NCBI GenBank assembly: GCA_030374805.1
Contig: JARGSG010000240.1
Coordinates: 1-64,000, forward strand
Length of the DNA stretch: 64,000 nucleotides
Direction of reading: 5' to 3'
Source: Gracilaria gracilis
Taxonomy: Eukaryota > Rhodophyta > Florideophyceae > Gracilariales > Gracilariaceae
The notes beneath the pieces are model-generated. The model saw only the letters and a list, made by a program, of their open reading frames with translations. It was not told the origin of the DNA and searched no databases. Below, piece after piece: positions 31,753 through 42,017 of this stretch (position 1 is its first letter; each line of letters opens with the position of its first letter). Position numbers and translations under genes: made by a program.

Positions 31753-32774
31753 CAGAATGTCTAAACACTAACTGATACACAGTTGAAGGAGTTCTCGGGC
31801 AATGGCAACAACGGGGATTGGTGCGGTGAAAATGGCGCTCGTTGTTGCTCGAAGCTGAGCGATTCCGAAGCGTTCACGCAATTGGACTTTGGCGTTGGTG
31901 AACGCGTTTGTGATGCTCATGGAAAATGGAGCACACGTTTTTGCTACTATCTATTTCTGACTGAGACATGTTTCACTGGTGATGACCTTAGGAAGTGTCT
32001 CCTCGCTTACTATCATGATTAAAAACGACTAGCATGCATGGTTGAGCGCGACGAAGGGATTCTGCTGCGCCATCTGGCGCGATAGCGCACGGGACAACGG
32101 TTGCTGCAGCGTTGCGCCTGGAGCATGTAGGAGCCGCGCGCTGACGAGTGGGGAGTGGGAGCTGGTTGTGCTCAACTGTGCTTGGATTATTTTGTTAAGG
32201 GGCTTCATAAAGGGAAAAGTGTAAGCGAGAAGACGCATGTGGCGGTGGAAGTGATACGACTGCACTGGTACGTAACATTATGGAGCTCGAGGCGGCTGCA
32301 TGTTATTGCAGATGGAACAAGACAGGAGCGGACGCCTTGTTCGATTGATCCACAGCAAACAAGCGTCGCGCTGGAGCAAGATGCATCTTCTCTGTATCTG
32401 AAAGATCCGAGAGCCGGTGGGCCCCGTGAAAAACGGCGGAAAAGGGCGGAAAAGGGGCGGCTGCGCGCGCGCCCATTGGCTGCTGTGGGCGCTGTGCCAA
32501 ACGGCGCGCGTAGTGGAACGTGCCATGCGGCTGCCCGTCGAGTTTTGCGCACGATTGCACGTGCCATTGCAGACCGTCACATGTAACCCAAACCTCCCTT
32601 GGAGTCCCCCCCCGCCCAGCGCAGCTGTCTCCCCCCCTCCGCTTTACCCTCCCATACCTTCGCACCTATAGATACCTGCTACGCCTACATCGTCCTGCCG
32701 AAGCGTCTATTCCCCGCTGCTAGCCTTACCTCCCTCTGTCGCGCCAACCTTCTCTACAACACCCTTCCTCAAAC
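31753..32774. other. Intergenic region, nothing recognised
   Basis: Short frames only, with no motif. A pyrimidine-rich leader (32590-32770) with a weak TATAGATA at about 32668 precedes the FBPase-like gene. Confidence 0.5.
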
Positions 32775-34028
32775 ATGCCTGCTCCAGAGCCCCAAGAGGC
32801 CGCGGTGGAGGGTACCACTCTCACCCAGTATCTCCTCAACGTCGCTCGCGAGCGCGTCAACTCCCTTGAGGGTGAGGTACGCCACTCCATTCCTGACGTT
32901 CTCTCCAAATCATGCGGACAGGACGGCGTTTTGGATCTCGTCACTCTTCTCCAATCCATCAAGCTAGCCGTCAAAAGCGTCGGTTCCTTGGTTCGTTCTG
33001 CGGGTATCCCAGGTTCGGATATCACCGTACAGCTACAAGAGTCGGATGACATTGCCGCTGCTTCACGCCGCCTTTGTCAAAATCTCAACTCGCGTGCCAA
33101 CCAGATATGGATAAACGCTTTGCTTTACTCGCAGCGTAGTTGTGTGCTGGTGTCTGAGGAATTACCAGACCCTGTCATTGTACAAGAGGACATGGCGGGC
33201 AAATATGCCGTTGTGTTTGACCCTCTCACGGGCCTTTCAGATCCGCCCGCACAGAACATGGGCGCCATATTTGGCATATTTAGACAGCTCAGTGGTGGTA
33301 ATCCGGGAGTTACCGATGTCATGCAGCCCGCTAGAAATCTTGTCGCTGCTGGTTACGCTTTGTATGGCGCCTGTACCGTGCTCATGTTTTCTGCTGGATA
33401 TGGCGTTCAGCAGTTTGTACTAGACAATAGTTTGAACGAGTTCATCCTTACGGAAGCAAATGTTACCATCCCGTTCTCGGGTGCGATCTACTCTATCAAT
33501 GAAGGTTATACCTCAGAGTATGACACTGAAACTCAAGAAATGCTCAAATGCCTCAAGGCCGAGCCTTCCATCGATGGTCGTGCACGAACATGTCGATACA
33601 TAGGCTCAATGGTAGCCGACATTCATCGTACCTTCAAGAAGGGAGGCATCTTCATGTATCCGCCGCACCAACGGGGCTATCCAAACGGCCGCCTCAAGCT
33701 CTTGTACGAGGCTGGGCCGATGGCATATTTGGTAACCCAAGCCGGTGGACAGGCAAGTTCTGGTACAGAACATATTGTTGACATCGTCCCGGACTCTATT
33801 CATACAAGAGTACCAGTATTCCTTGGAAGTGAGGATGACGTCAACTTTGCTACTGGCTTCTACAAGAAGGCTCCTTGGGGTCGTTCAGATCAGGATCCTA
33901 TGTTTATGCTTCGACGCACGCTTAGCAGAGAGGAAAAACGAAGGAAGATGCCGCCGAAGATTCAACAGGATCCAACTGAGGCGTCTGAAGTTGAAGACGA
34001 TGGCATCATGTGTTTCCACATAGGATAA
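32775..34028 (+). CDS. Fructose-1,6-bisphosphatase-like protein with altered metal site
   Basis: The 417-residue product follows the FBPase fold end to end. It shows VLVSEEL (124-130), VVFDPLTGLSD (146-156), MGAIFGIFR (162-170), ARNLVAAGYALYG, CRYIGSMVADIHRTF, GGIFMYPP and KLLYEAGPMAYLV. FBPases have DPLDGSSN at the second block, where both Asp residues bind magnesium. Here the second Asp is Thr152, and Ser and Asn are Leu and Asp. The Glu pair and the later YEAGP Glu remain. Loss of a metal ligand suggests weak or no phosphatase activity, so the protein may be regulatory. A polar tail of about 40 residues and the short N-terminus without transit peptide suggest a cytosolic protein. Confidence 0.88.
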   Translation: MPAPEPQEAAVEGTTLTQYLLNVARERVNSLEGEVRHSIPDVLSKSCGQDGVLDLVTLLQSIKLAVKSVGSLVRSAGIPGSDITVQLQESDDIAAASRRLCQNLNSRANQIWINALLYSQRSCVLVSEELPDPVIVQEDMAGKYAVVFDPLTGLSDPPAQNMGAIFGIFRQLSGGNPGVTDVMQPARNLVAAGYALYGACTVLMFSAGYGVQQFVLDNSLNEFILTEANVTIPFSGAIYSINEGYTSEYDTETQEMLKCLKAEPSIDGRARTCRYIGSMVADIHRTFKKGGIFMYPPHQRGYPNGRLKLLYEAGPMAYLVTQAGGQASSGTEHIVDIVPDSIHTRVPVFLGSEDDVNFATGFYKKAPWGRSDQDPMFMLRRTLSREEKRRKMPPKIQQDPTEASEVEDDGIMCFHIG

Positions 34029-34222
34029 CTGTTACAGAATGTATGATAGCGGATGATTGTGAAAAATAGTACATGAAACTATCACTGCAAAGATAATAAT
34101 CAAAGAATACCAATGAACACGGTGTTGTGTCCGAACTCGTTCCTTGCATATACGTCAGGAATATGATTACAGACTAAAAGTTAGTATATATAAGCACAAG
34201 TGTTGCCCCGAGACGGGAGACT

Positions 34223-35920
34223 TCAACCCAACTCATTAGAATACCAAGGCCGAGCATAATTTGTACGAGCTGGAGCTTCAGGGCGCTCTCTAGGGGCAGG
34301 AAGCTCAAGACCAGCAAAGGCAGTCACGTAACTTTCTGTTAAATGAGAATTGATGCACTCTGGAGTGACTAGCATCTGCTCGAAGAGCCGAGGGTTCACG
34401 ACGTGACCTCCATATGCTTCCGTTGCTATGTATGCTGGAGCTGGCTCTCTACCAGTTCTGCATGTTTCACGCTTCTTCTTGCGATCAGTCATTCCAGCGT
34501 GAGTTTCGGGCAGCAACCAATGAACGCCATGATGGGAAGGGAGATAAAGCGGTCTTGACTCTCGATTGCCCCTGGGCAACGCCTGACTGTGAGTTGAACA
34601 GCATTTCTGTAACTTTCTCACATTTCTGTTCGCTATGATGTCTTTCTTTTCTTGGACAGAAAGGGGGAGGTGATGCAAGTAATAAAGTTGACGAAAGAGG
34701 TTACGAGCCGATTCGAAGCAGAGCGCGGGAACAATGTCATCAGCGTGCACAAAACACTCAACGGCGTCGCTCCAATCCGGATCTATCTTGTGCTTTGGCC
34801 CGAACACAGGGCAAGGGGCCATAGCGTAGCATCTCACACCCGAGAACCCGTTCAGAAGAAGGATTTTGGTCAAGAGAATTGCTACCCCGCCACCAAGACT
34901 GTGACCAGTTACCACCAAAGAGTATCGCGGATACTTTAAGGAGGCGGCTCGGAGCCTAGGCAAAAGGCTAGTATATAACGCCTCTGCAGCGTCTTTCATA
35001 CCGCTGTGTGCGTAACCTCCAGCGAATGGAGTGTTCTCACACAAAAGGTCCGTAATGAGATCGCTAATAGAGCTCGTCCCGCGAATGGATATGACAATCG
35101 ACTTGTAGACTTCATCAAGAACAAGAAAATGTCTTGGCACGTTTATGTGCTCCCCGTCCAAGTGTGAGGCCAGAATCTCATGATCTTCTAATCGCAGCAT
35201 GTACTTGGCGACATCAATGCCACGAAACCCGTGAACGGTTGGGAGATAGGACGATTCGAGGATTCCACCAGTTTGAAGCATGATGAAGCCATAACATGCT
35301 ACTGCGAAATCAAGATAGTGACGTCCGAGGATAAGGATATCAAGCGAACTGGGGGTCGCTTCTCTGCCCGACCGCATCAATTGACGACTTTGATTCTCGT
35401 GTAGCATTCTTGCAAAGGATACATCATAATACACGTGATGAAGCCTCTCCGGTCGAGGGATGTCGCATTGAAACTTGTCCACGATTTTGCCGATCGCCTG
35501 GACAGCTTCAAACCAAGCCATGCGTTGCAGATGAACGCGGACTGCTCGTTCTTTTTCGCTCTCGAATAGCTCCTGTGCTCTTTTTGCCCCGTATGATACG
35601 AGAAATTGGCCGGCGAAGAAGGACATAATACCGCCAAAAAAGGAGGCGATCCTGGAGCTAGTAGTTCGCTTCAAGAGTGCAGCACCAGCCGTGTAGCTCA
35701 AAGCCCCGAAGGCAATGCGGCCAGGCAAAACAAGGAAAGCAAGCCAGTGTTGACTTCGACGGTCATCATTCACAGGTGGTTCAATCTTTTCAAGGTCCTC
35801 TTCGAGGGGGATAGGATCGTACTCAGAGACATCCATTCCATAGCCATTTGGAACCAGCAAGGAAGATGCTTCTGAGGCACCAGGTTGATCCTTAGGCTCC
35901 TCAGGCGATGGATCCGACAT
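34223..35920 (-). CDS. Class 3 lipase, diacylglycerol-lipase-like
   Basis: The 565-residue product has an acidic N-terminus with a possible sorting motif ASSLLVP, two hydrophobic segments (about 58-82 and 90-110) and a lipase-3 domain. Oxyanion-hole motif SIRGTSSISDLITDL starts at about 278. Next come GGYAHSGM (301-308), nucleophile VVTGHSLGGG (Ser341), HADDIVP with the catalytic Asp (394-395) and INSHLTESY with the catalytic His (about 530). This order and the SISDxxTDL motif match sn-1 diacylglycerol lipases and their plant relatives. It should release fatty acids from diacylglycerol or galactolipid at a membrane. Intact. Confidence 0.9.
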   Translation of the reverse strand: MSDPSPEEPKDQPGASEASSLLVPNGYGMDVSEYDPIPLEEDLEKIEPPVNDDRRSQHWLAFLVLPGRIAFGALSYTAGAALLKRTTSSRIASFFGGIMSFFAGQFLVSYGAKRAQELFESEKERAVRVHLQRMAWFEAVQAIGKIVDKFQCDIPRPERLHHVYYDVSFARMLHENQSRQLMRSGREATPSSLDILILGRHYLDFAVACYGFIMLQTGGILESSYLPTVHGFRGIDVAKYMLRLEDHEILASHLDGEHINVPRHFLVLDEVYKSIVISIRGTSSISDLITDLLCENTPFAGGYAHSGMKDAAEALYTSLLPRLRAASLKYPRYSLVVTGHSLGGGVAILLTKILLLNGFSGVRCYAMAPCPVFGPKHKIDPDWSDAVECFVHADDIVPALCFESARNLFRQLYYLHHLPLSVQEKKDIIANRNVRKLQKCCSTHSQALPRGNRESRPLYLPSHHGVHWLLPETHAGMTDRKKKRETCRTGREPAPAYIATEAYGGHVVNPRLFEQMLVTPECINSHLTESYVTAFAGLELPAPRERPEAPARTNYARPWYSNELG

Positions 35921-37964
35921 TTTGGAAAACCAAGCGACTATTAGTCAGCTGAACGCGGAATTGCCTAACGGCTATGTATTCAGTGCCCACAACAGAACGT
36001 TGGCTGAGAGAGCCTCTATCCGAACAGCTTCTTGGTGTTCAGGAAGCCCAAGATGACCACAAGCAGGGCTTCTGTGCGCCTGTTGCGTGGTATGAAGAAT
36101 GGGCCAGCTGCAACGAAAGCCTTGAGACAGTTTCAAAACAGGAAGGGAACTGAGGCCATGTCGAAGCCCGCGGTCAGATATACACAGGATCAACGAGGAC
36201 CTGTCTTCAGTTCTCCTGGGATGACTATCGAAGTTATAGGTTGCGCCAGAGATGCTTTCAGCAGCAAACCACTAGCTGAAGAATATTGATATTGGACCAG
36301 AAAAATCGCCTCTGCGAAGTTGGTCAATCCATTCGTTTCTTTGTGGACTCGATTTACCAACAGTAGACGAAGTCGCTCACGTGTTCTTCGCTACACGGTA
36401 CACAGGTTCTTGCACTGACACATCCTGTTTCGTGTTGTGGCCCGAGAAAGTGAATTTCTAGCGAAATTCCCTGGACGAATCTCTTGATTCCAAAAGTTTT
36501 ACGACACTCTTGGTACCAACGGTATCTACCACTGTTACGTGTACGATCGTACAATGTATTTCCGGGCATATTGGAAGTTGACCCGAAGGGGTCGGAACCG
36601 GAACATGGCGGACAATGGTCATCGGTTGATCTGTACCAACGGTAACTTTACCACGTTAGTACCAGCAGCCTCTGGCACCCGGAGAGGCTCCAGCATCCAA
36701 AGTCTGAACTCCAGACCATCTGGAAATGCATCAGCGCCGGCGTTTGGAACAGACTAATCAGAGGCCCCAAACGAAGTGCGGCTCTAGTTTTATTCAGCTT
36801 CGTAATGGGGGTTGAGAGGTTCACATCAGAGAAGAAAAAGTGCGGAATTATAAAGTTCGTCAAACTTCCTATTCCAGAGGAGTAATCGAACTGTCTTTTG
36901 GTCTCTGTGTAGTGTAGCTTAGCAGCGCGCTAACAACTTGGAGCGCATGCGTTTTTTCTGAAACTCCCACTCTCCACTGTATCCTAGGAACAGTCGTGTA
37001 TATGTGGGATACGCAAGTCATCCGCACGACAATGAGTGGCAGCGAAGCAATTGCAATGGTAATTCATGTTATTTCATACACACATCACCTTTTGGAGAAG
37101 ACGCCTGGCCCTTGCTTCTAAACGGGTGCAAGCATGGGCTCAAGACTGGGCTACATTAGGCGTTTGTTGGGGAACTGGCAGAAACAGATCCTCTTGAAGT
37201 CTCCGTCCATGGCCTGCGAGATAACTTAGATCGTCTATGTGGTATTACTAGTGACGGGAGTCAAGGGTTATGTCGATCTTCATAATTGCTTTAAGCGCTG
37301 GTTTAAACTACCCAACGAGGTATCGCCTACGAACGACGCGGAACTAATATCCAGGTCTGCGGGGTCCGACACTTCGCACTCTAAGAAGATAGTGAGGAGA
37401 AACGACTAGATTTGAGCAAAACTGACTTTCACTTGAAAGTCAACGTTAAGAGTCCTGTCATATTCGATACCACAAGAGGGATCTAGTGATGGGTTTGTAC
37501 GATCGATGTCGACGTCAGCCGCACATTGTGTGATTCGGCCAACTTCCTTTTGATCGCAGTTGTGTTCTTCTTGGCTCTCCGTTTGCAGTGAAAACTCATG
37601 GGATAGAGTTCCCCCGTGGCGTAAGATCGGCAGCCGTACTTTTTGATCTGCCTCTTTCTTCGAAGACGAGCGTCGCCGCGTCAACCTCAAGCGCTTAAAT
37701 AGCAGTGACCGGGATCAAGACCCCCGTGGAAATTAACGAAAATTAAGAACAACTTCCATACAAGATTCGTCAGAGAAGGGTGGAGATGTAGAGCTTCCGT
37801 CTGGCTCTCTCTCTTTGTCGCTACTTGCGCACGTCTAACAAGCAAGATAACCACAATAGGTGTCTATGATTCAACTTTCTCGTGCAAGCGTGTTTCTTCT
37901 TCAAACCTCTCGGATGTGCGAGTCCCTGAGCATTATGAATTAGGGTTTATCAATATTTGTCGGA
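35921..37964. other. Gene-poor region with two copies of a 12-base motif
   Basis: No gene is supported; the longest frame (94 codons, minus, 37406-37690) has no motif. Two copies of GTACCAACGGTA lie at 36513-36524 and 36633-36644. An 8-base inverted repeat with a two-base loop is at about 37424-37441. Confidence 0.5.
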
Positions 37965-39368
37965 ATGGCTTCGGCGGTTGAGTTTGACGAAGACAAAGTG
38001 TTTGCGACTCTTCTGCCTCTGCAGCGTTGTAAAGTGCCCGAACTTGCTGAAGAATTCTTAGATGGGGGCCCATCAGATCCTTTACATCGAAACTTGAGTG
38101 AATATGAAATTCTTGGACCAGTTCCGGACGCAGCATTACTGAACGCCACGCGAGCATGGCTGGCTCAACGTGAACTCACCCTTGAAGACGTGCATTCCTG
38201 CTCAGGTTTATGCAAAATCCTCGGCTCCGACGATCAGATTGATGGCTATAGGAAAAGGTACAGAATGTTTGCAGAAGGCGCCAAGTATGCCGACATCCCA
38301 CTGGATAATCTGCCCTCCCTTCATGACATACGGTTCGAGCGCAATTGGCCAAAACTCTTATGTGCGGTGGCACATCTTGCACGCTTTTCAGACCGAGAAC
38401 AATGGAGCGCATGTCTGGAAGCGGCTGGGGCTACACATCCCACTCACTGGCGTGACGTTATGAGAAATGAGAGCTGGGAAGGTGACGATACGGCTCGAGA
38501 AATTGCTCGGCTGGTTGAATCACACTGTGCGTTTGTTGTGGCTGGAACCCAAGGAAGCGGCAAGTCTGAAACTATACGAACTCTCCTACGTCGACGATTA
38601 TTTTCATCGTCACATGCATTGTCTTACGAACAGTCTCCCGAAAGTTTGACCGAGAAAGAACGTTCTGACATTGAAAAAAGGCGTCACTTGGCAGTGGTGA
38701 ACTGGCCAAGTTTTCCACTGGAGGTAAACGCCCCTTTTGGGTCTATAAGAGTCGGAATTGCACACGTGAAAGTTGATGGGGTGGTTCTTTCGTTCATGGA
38801 ACTACCCGCAATGAATACTGCATTCGACCATCTAGATCGCAACGATCAAATTCTTATGTTTGAGTTTGGAAAGAAAGACCGGGTACAACGTGACATACAG
38901 GGAGAACATCCTCGAATCGTCCTAGCTGTTGAACGCCTGGATGACTTTTGTGAGAACGATTTCCTCGAACAAGTGCTTAAGCTGCGAAGCTTGTTCGGAA
39001 CTGATATGTTCTATAGAATGATTGTGATTCTCACGCACGGTTATTCATATCCTCCTGGACAAATGAGCTACGAGGTGTGGATATTTGACCAAGTCCGTCG
39101 GGTTCGGGAATGTCTCCGGAAGGCATGGCAGAAATGTCCAGAAGTGCCAGTTATCATCATGGAGAATAGTGACCACTGCCCAGTAGAGAATGGCTGCCGC
39201 CGATTACCCAATGGGAACGATTTTATTCAAGAGTTTCTCAACAGTATGGAGGTTGTCTTGCGAAGAGGACAGAAAGATTTCGAGCTGATTCCAACTCCCC
39301 CCAAAGGATGGTGGGAGTACTACGCTCTAGTCGGGGCAGTATGTCTGCTGTTGTGGCGCCTTAAATGA
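37965..39368 (+). CDS. Toc34-like tail-anchored GTPase
   Basis: The 467-residue product has an unknown N-terminal domain (1-185), then a P-loop GTPase domain: G1 GTQGSGKS (194-201), a degenerate G3 at SFMELPAM (276-283), G4-like ILTHGY (355-360) and G5 IIMENSDHC (397-405) followed by LPNG (414-417). The pairing of TH with ENS-x-x-C and LPNG is the mark of the Toc34/Toc159 (AIG1-type) GTPases of the plastid outer envelope. A single hydrophobic segment at 451-465 close to the C-terminus fits a tail anchor with cytosolic GTPase, as in Toc34. The large N-terminal extension is not typical of Toc34 and is neither the acidic nor the repeat-bearing A domain of Toc159. A role in preprotein recognition is inferred. 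Confidence 0.65.
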   Translation: MASAVEFDEDKVFATLLPLQRCKVPELAEEFLDGGPSDPLHRNLSEYEILGPVPDAALLNATRAWLAQRELTLEDVHSCSGLCKILGSDDQIDGYRKRYRMFAEGAKYADIPLDNLPSLHDIRFERNWPKLLCAVAHLARFSDREQWSACLEAAGATHPTHWRDVMRNESWEGDDTAREIARLVESHCAFVVAGTQGSGKSETIRTLLRRRLFSSSHALSYEQSPESLTEKERSDIEKRRHLAVVNWPSFPLEVNAPFGSIRVGIAHVKVDGVVLSFMELPAMNTAFDHLDRNDQILMFEFGKKDRVQRDIQGEHPRIVLAVERLDDFCENDFLEQVLKLRSLFGTDMFYRMIVILTHGYSYPPGQMSYEVWIFDQVRRVRECLRKAWQKCPEVPVIIMENSDHCPVENGCRRLPNGNDFIQEFLNSMEVVLRRGQKDFELIPTPPKGWWEYYALVGAVCLLLWRLK

Positions 39369-39669
39369 AGAACAGGAGATGCATAGTGCGAAAAGAAGTC
39401 GCATGAACAGCGAAAACGAGTGGTAAGACTGTCAACTGCGGATGCGTGTGCGATGGGTCAACGACAGAGCTGTTCTCTGTGTTGATTCCGGTTTTAGTGA
39501 CTGTAGTCTTTTGGCAGAGGCTCACGACAAGGGAAAGAAAGGAATAACACCAAGACTAGCTTGTAGGAACTCGGGCCACAGCCAAAGGCCGTAGCTAACT
39601 AGCTATCGTCGTAGCCAATACGTGTAGCACCTGAAAACTTGATCAATGCGTGTCTCAAACGTTCGTTTA
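39369..39669. other. Intergenic stretch, nothing recognised
   Basis: This is the shared 3' flank of the convergent Toc34-like and SDR genes; no motif stands out. Confidence 0.5.
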
Positions 39670-40551
39670 CTATTTAAGGTGAAGGCCACCATCAACCGGC
39701 AGACTCACGCCAGTAATATATCTACCCTTCGCGCTACACAAGAACGACACCACATTGGCCACATCGCTAGGTTGAGCGCTTCGTTTCATGGGCACACGCT
39801 TCTCCACAACTTGCTTTTGAAAGTCGTTCGGATCGTTCCCTCGAAGTTGAGCAACGGTTTTCATAGCGTCCGACATTGTGATTCCCGGTACTACCACGTT
39901 ACAATTCACATTCTTCTTGGCAGCTGTCATGGCGAAGATTCTGTTCGCGTATTCCATAACGCATTTTCCCGTTCCGTTGGCTGAATACTGCAGTCTTGGA
40001 GTCATTGTGAAATTACATCCTGGTGAGGAAATTCCCACAAGTGAGCCGCCACTTTGATCCATTCGCTGTAAAGCTCGTTCACAAAGATCGATGTATGCTT
40101 CTCCATACAAAGCCTGATAGTAGCTCACATACCTCATATCAGGAATTCCTTCTTCATCAAGAAGAGACCCATCTCCAAAGACTGTTGTCCTGGTAGGCAA
40201 GTCTTGGACATTCGAAGAAGTAGAACCAACATATTGGCCAGCGTTATGAACCATAACACGCAAAGCGCGTTGCTGAAACGTTTCATCAAGCGTTTTGAAT
40301 ACGTTTGTTCGATTCTGTTGAAGTGAAAGATCGCCACCTACGATGGCACATTCAATGTGTTGATGTTGAGCTCGAAGCGTTTGAACAAACGAATGTGCAG
40401 AAGTTTTGTCCGTATTGTACGTTAGAAGTAGATCAAAACCATCTTCGGCGAGTGCTTCTGCTATGGCGCGACCGATTCCGCGCGTGCCGCCTGTAACGAT
40501 GGCCACTGGTCGCCCCGACATGGTTTGCAACTCCGGGTGTTTATGCAACAC
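39670..40551 (-). CDS. Short-chain dehydrogenase/reductase, enoyl-reductase-like active site
   Basis: The 293-residue product has a classical SDR Rossmann fold: cofactor motif TGGTRGIG (20-27), NAG (103-105), active-site Ser in GISSPG (174-179) and a C-terminal FLCSAKGRYITGVSLPVDGG. The usual YxxxK is absent. Instead Tyr189 and Lys196 are separated by six residues (YSANGTGK). That Y-x6-K spacing is the mark of enoyl-ACP reductases; with a GxxxGxG cofactor motif it is closest to the FabL type. The substrate is therefore likely an enoyl thioester or a related 2-enoyl compound, by inference. No transit peptide is obvious. Met11 (40521) is an equally good start. Confidence 0.82.
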   Translation of the reverse strand: MLHKHPELQTMSGRPVAIVTGGTRGIGRAIAEALAEDGFDLLLTYNTDKTSAHSFVQTLRAQHQHIECAIVGGDLSLQQNRTNVFKTLDETFQQRALRVMVHNAGQYVGSTSSNVQDLPTRTTVFGDGSLLDEEGIPDMRYVSYYQALYGEAYIDLCERALQRMDQSGGSLVGISSPGCNFTMTPRLQYSANGTGKCVMEYANRIFAMTAAKKNVNCNVVVPGITMSDAMKTVAQLRGNDPNDFQKQVVEKRVPMKRSAQPSDVANVVSFLCSAKGRYITGVSLPVDGGLHLK

Positions 40552-40821
40552 TCCTGGAGAAGAAGCATGCGGCTGTACTTGCCCAAACAGCGCGTGGAGG
40601 CGTGGACTTTTGAAGTAGGTTTTAGAAATACTCCAATCACCCCGGCACAGTACGTTATACAGTCCGCGAAATGTCTATAGATCCAAAAATTCATTCAGAC
40701 CCAACACAAAAACCCCATTACAAAGGTGCCCAGACAGGATACTAGCTAGTTATCTAGTACTTTCAATGTCTAGCAAAAAGATATCATAAAGCCACAAAAA
40801 ACGTTTTCAAGCACTTTGCAT

Positions 40822-41616
40822 TAGGGGTTGATCCGGACGAATAATATTTGCGGACATTCTATGCTGATAAGGATGCTAGACGGATACTGACAAAATAAAC
40901 GCGAAATAACGTCGGATATAATTGGTTACGCTAGAACGAGGAAGTATTACGAACAAATACAAATAAAGTTTTTTACAACTCCAACGGAGAAAAGCAAACC
41001 AAATACTCAAAGATTTCTAAATAAACGGTTTCAAACAAAAACTAGATCCAAGATGAACGGATTGGATTTTGCCATATATAAAACGGTAACTAAATATTAG
41101 TACTTTTTTACTACTATACTGTACGCAAAAATACATTTTTGTCGCGCTTTTTTCATAAGAATACTTTATAATCGATTTCTTACCTTTTCTTAACGCTTTT
41201 GTGCTGTGCTGGACGTATAGCTTTAGATTCCTTCTGTAGGATTCTAATCGAAGCTCTTTCCAAGCAACTATAACGAGAACAATGGTGTTCTGACGACAGA
41301 AACTTTTCGTCGATCGGATTTTTCATCTCTAGACAAGTACAGCAATTACATTGCATTCGGAAAAAATCGGTGTGAATTTTTTCTTTATTGGATACAAACA
41401 GAAGATTTATACGATACGTCTACTGACATCAAACACGGATATTTAAATCGTTTTAGAGTTAAAGAAACGGTTTATGAAGTACGGGAAATGGCTTTCTTGC
41501 TTTCGAGTTATAGTTTGTAGAAAATGCAATTAAGGATTTTCGGTATCGTGTTGGACAGGTTTGGACAGGTTTGCAACGGAGGCTACCGAACGGATAGCCG
41601 TCCGGATACACCCCTA
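40822..41616. mobile_element. Non-autonomous hAT-type DNA transposon, complete ends
   Basis: The 795-base element has inverted ends: TAGGGGTTGATCCGGACG at 40822-40839 and, read on the minus strand from 41616, TAGGGGTGTATCCGGACG (16 of 18 identical). It is flanked by a perfect 8-base target duplication CTTTGCAT (40814-40821 and 41617-41624). Eight-base duplications and ends starting TAGGG are characteristic of the hAT superfamily. A GGACAGGTTT direct repeat (about 41548-41573) lies inside the right end. The interior is AT-rich with no transposase frame, so mobility would depend on an element elsewhere. The intact ends and duplication point to a fairly recent insertion. Confidence 0.9.
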
Positions 41617-41624
41617 CTTTGCAT

Positions 41625-42017
41625 ATCATAAAAACATATGTCGAAAGCTTTATAGATGGATTCCACGAAATTTTATTAAGCCCAGAAAATGTTTTATACC
41701 ATTTATTTCAACATCTCAACAGCGCACTTTGTGCCACACTGCAGAGGAAGTTTCACAACAGATCTAATCCAAAAATGGCGTCGGTTGGACTTCCGAAAGA
41801 CCGCCCTGGACTGTAAGTCTGGGTTGAATGTGGCGGTTTGCAAAGCTTACAGTAATTCAATGTGCGTTGCAGATCGTGTCGCCTTTTCATGTTTTGCTGG
41901 GCAAACGGGCATGAGCAAACCAACCAACCGCAGCTGATCTGCGCTGCCAATCACCCGGGTCCGGAAATCGTCTTGCTCCGGAGCTCGCAATCTCCGCCGC
42001 CAGCACTCACCCCAACA
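41625..42017. other. Intergenic stretch upstream of the lumen protein gene
   Basis: No gene is seen. An upstream in-frame ATG exists at 41862, but the residues it would add are not targeting-like. Confidence 0.4.
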
